Shown here piece after piece: positions 7,221-8,393 of a DNA stretch of 8,393 nt. The translations under genes and the position numbers were made by a program. This DNA comes from Gammaproteobacteria bacterium (lineage in GTDB: Bacteria; Pseudomonadota; Gammaproteobacteria; Chromatiales; Chromatiaceae), in contig JAHDCB010000066.1 of assembly GCA_020630035.1 (NCBI GenBank), forward strand, positions 1 through 8,393, written 5' to 3'. The notes under the pieces are model-generated. The model was not told the DNA's origin and did not search any database. It saw nothing but the letters and a program-made list of their open reading frames with translations. The first letter of the stretch is position 1. Each line of letters starts with the position of its first letter.

Positions 7221-8393
7221 TCAGCGACTGGTGTCTAATTCCTGTTCCAGAATCATCTCCAGTGCCTCTGGTGAGAGCTCATCCAGCATGTCTTCTCCGG
7301 GGACCGCTGCCTGCGGTTCAGGTCGCGAAACATCGGACGCATCCTGTTCTGTCACAACAGATTGTGCTGAGATCTGTTGCACCAGATAGGTGACCAGTAC
7401 ACCAATAGTCGGGTATTCAAACACCAGTGTGGAACGCAGTGAGACCTGCAGATCCTTCTCTAACTGGCGACGCAGCTCCAGTGCCATCAGCGAATCCATG
7501 CCCAGCGCCATCAGTTCTGTATTTAATGTGATATTTTCATCTTTCTGTTGCTGATCAAACTCAAGAATCCTTGCCACCAACCTCTGAATATGCTGCCCGA
7601 GCACCTGTTCCTGCTGATCAGGTACTGTCTGGTCAAACTGCTGACGAAAATCCGGTAATGGCGCAACATCAGATGTCACCGACGGCATCCGATGCTGTCG
7701 GGCAAATTCAGCAAAAAAAGGTTGTTCTGCCGACTCTGTTGTTAAAAACTTCTGCCAGTCATTAATCGGCATCACACCGACATGCGGGTTTTCTGTGTGC
7801 CCGGCAGACAGGCTGTGTTGCAACAGATAGGCAAAACTCTGCATCCCCTGTACCGGATCAATATCACCTTTACCCTGTTCGGCCATCCGGGCCCCTGCCC
7901 GTTGCACTATCGCTGCTGCAGCACCGATCTCAGACCAGGGGCCCCAGCTGATACTGAGTGCTGGTAACTGATGGGCCTGCCGGTAATGCGCCAGCGCATC
8001 CAGGAAGGTATTTGCCGCAGCATGATTCGATTGCCCCGGATTACCGAACAGACCGGCCGTGGAAGAAAACAGCACAAAAAAGTTCAGCGGCAGGTCTCTG
8101 GTCAGGGTATGCAGATGCCAGGCACCGGATACCTTCGGTGCCAGTACTCTGGCAAACTGTTCCCAACTCTGCCGGGCTAAGGCACCATCCGCCAGTACAC
8201 CAGCAGAATGAATGATACCGCGCAGGGGCCGGTCAACCGGCACAGCAGCCAGTGCCCGGATAAGATCGTCTTCCCGGCTGACATCTGCCTGCAGTAAGGT
8301 AATCTCAGCCCCGGACGCCTGCAGATCATCAAGCTGCGCCTGCACAGAGGATGCTGAAGAGCGACGGCTTAATAACAACAGATGACGGGCACC
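7221..8393 (-). CDS. Modular type I PKS, C-terminal part (KR-ACP), 5' end outside window
   Basis: This is the last 390 codons of a PKS gene; the frame is open to the window edge at 8393 and ends with TGA at 7221-7223. The visible part opens inside the Rossmann half of a ketoreductase (GARHLLLLSRR at residues 1-11 of the fragment), just past where the glycine-rich NADPH motif should be. It continues through the KR active-site region and the WGPWSEIG segment, then an ACP with GMDSL (phosphopantetheine Ser at fragment residue 301). It ends in an acidic tail (DELSPEALEMILEQEL) that fits a docking helix. The protein is expected to hold a growing polyketide on its ACP in the cytoplasm and pass it to the next synthase. 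The KR is odd: the catalytic Tyr is His. Modules further upstream, and the KS, AT and any DH of this module, lie outside the window. The PKS assignment is very secure; KR activity is uncertain. Confidence 0.96.
   Translation of the reverse strand, partial: GARHLLLLSRRSSASSVQAQLDDLQASGAEITLLQADVSREDDLIRALAAVPVDRPLRGIIHSAGVLADGALARQSWEQFARVLAPKVSGAWHLHTLTRDLPLNFFVLFSSTAGLFGNPGQSNHAAANTFLDALAHYRQAHQLPALSISWGPWSEIGAAAAIVQRAGARMAEQGKGDIDPVQGMQSFAYLLQHSLSAGHTENPHVGVMPINDWQKFLTTESAEQPFFAEFARQHRMPSVTSDVAPLPDFRQQFDQTVPDQQEQVLGQHIQRLVARILEFDQQQKDENITLNTELMALGMDSLMALELRRQLEKDLQVSLRSTLVFEYPTIGVLVTYLVQQISAQSVVTEQDASDVSRPEPQAAVPGEDMLDELSPEALEMILEQELDTSR
7380..7604 (-). other. Acyl carrier protein domain of the upstream PKS
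   Basis: A four-helix carrier domain at fragment residues 264-338. The motif MALGMDSLMALELR places the 4'-phosphopantetheine attachment Ser at residue 301 (codon 7491-7493). It is followed by the usual helix III segment STLVFEYPT. It carries the intermediate that the KS of the next protein should accept. Confidence 0.95.
7750..8393 (-). other. Ketoreductase domain (partial), Tyr-to-His in the active site
   Basis: This is the catalytic half of a PKS ketoreductase (short-chain dehydrogenase fold), which would reduce the beta-keto group of the ACP-bound chain with NADPH. The cofactor-binding TGGxGGxG motif lies beyond the window edge. HSAGVLADGAL carries LAD (fragment residues 67-69, Asp codon 8187-8189) where B-type KRs usually have LDD. 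The catalytic region reads FSSTAGLFGNPGQSNHAAANTF. The Ser (residue 111) and the later Asn (128) are kept, but the Tyr position (residue 124, codon CAT at 8022-8024) is His. The rest of the fold looks normal, with no frameshift or gap, so the domain may be inactive or a natural His variant. Confidence 0.88.

Larger units (their letters stand above)
7063..7379 (-). other. Probable docking pair between upstream and middle PKS
   Basis: After its ACP the upstream protein has a roughly 50-residue low-complexity linker (7224-7379) rich in Gln, Ser and Glu, ending in an acidic helix with DELSPEALEMILEQEL. The middle protein starts with about 34 residues before its KS (7063-7164) with heptad-like hydrophobics and basic residues: LLKNAVLRIRQMKAQLEAMQ. 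Short acidic C-terminal helices meeting N-terminal coiled coils is a known way for successive PKS subunits to recognise each other. The pairing here is inferred from charge and position only. Confidence 0.6.

Overview
The window is an internal slice of a modular type I polyketide synthase (PKS) cluster. All genes lie on the minus strand, so transcription runs from high to low coordinates. I see no taxonomic marker. Base composition is roughly half G+C by eye, Leu codons are mostly CTG, Shine-Dalgarno sites are AGGA type, and there is about one module per protein. This suggests a Gram-negative bacterium, perhaps a gammaproteobacterium, but I hold that weakly.

Layout in transcription order. (1) 8393-7221: the 3' end of a PKS gene cut by the window edge. 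It encodes the catalytic half of a ketoreductase (KR), an acyl carrier protein (ACP) and an acidic C-terminal tail. (2) 7164-1782: a complete single-module PKS gene, N-terminal coiled coil-KS-AT-DH-KR-ACP-acidic tail. As given, it is broken by a frameshift near 6979-6990, about 60 codons in and inside the start of the KS. (3) 1779-1: the 5' part of a third PKS gene, coiled coil-KS-start of AT, running off the other edge. The gaps are 56 bases between genes 1 and 2 and 2 bases between genes 2 and 3. I see no promoter or terminator between them, so they look like one operon. The plus strand holds nothing I can support as a gene.

Likely joint function: the ACP of protein 1 passes a chain to the KS of protein 2. 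Protein 2 adds two carbons from malonyl-CoA (AT with an HAFH motif), reduces the beta-keto group (KR with an LDD motif) and dehydrates it (DH with intact HxxxGxxxxP and DAxxQ motifs), leaving an alpha,beta-double bond. It then passes the chain to the KS of protein 3. Coiled-coil N-termini and acidic helical C-termini at both junctions look like docking elements.

Two departures from a standard assembly line stand out. The first is the frameshift in the middle gene, which splits its KS and would stop the line if real. The second is a histidine in place of the catalytic tyrosine in the KR of protein 1. The product of the cluster cannot be named from this slice.
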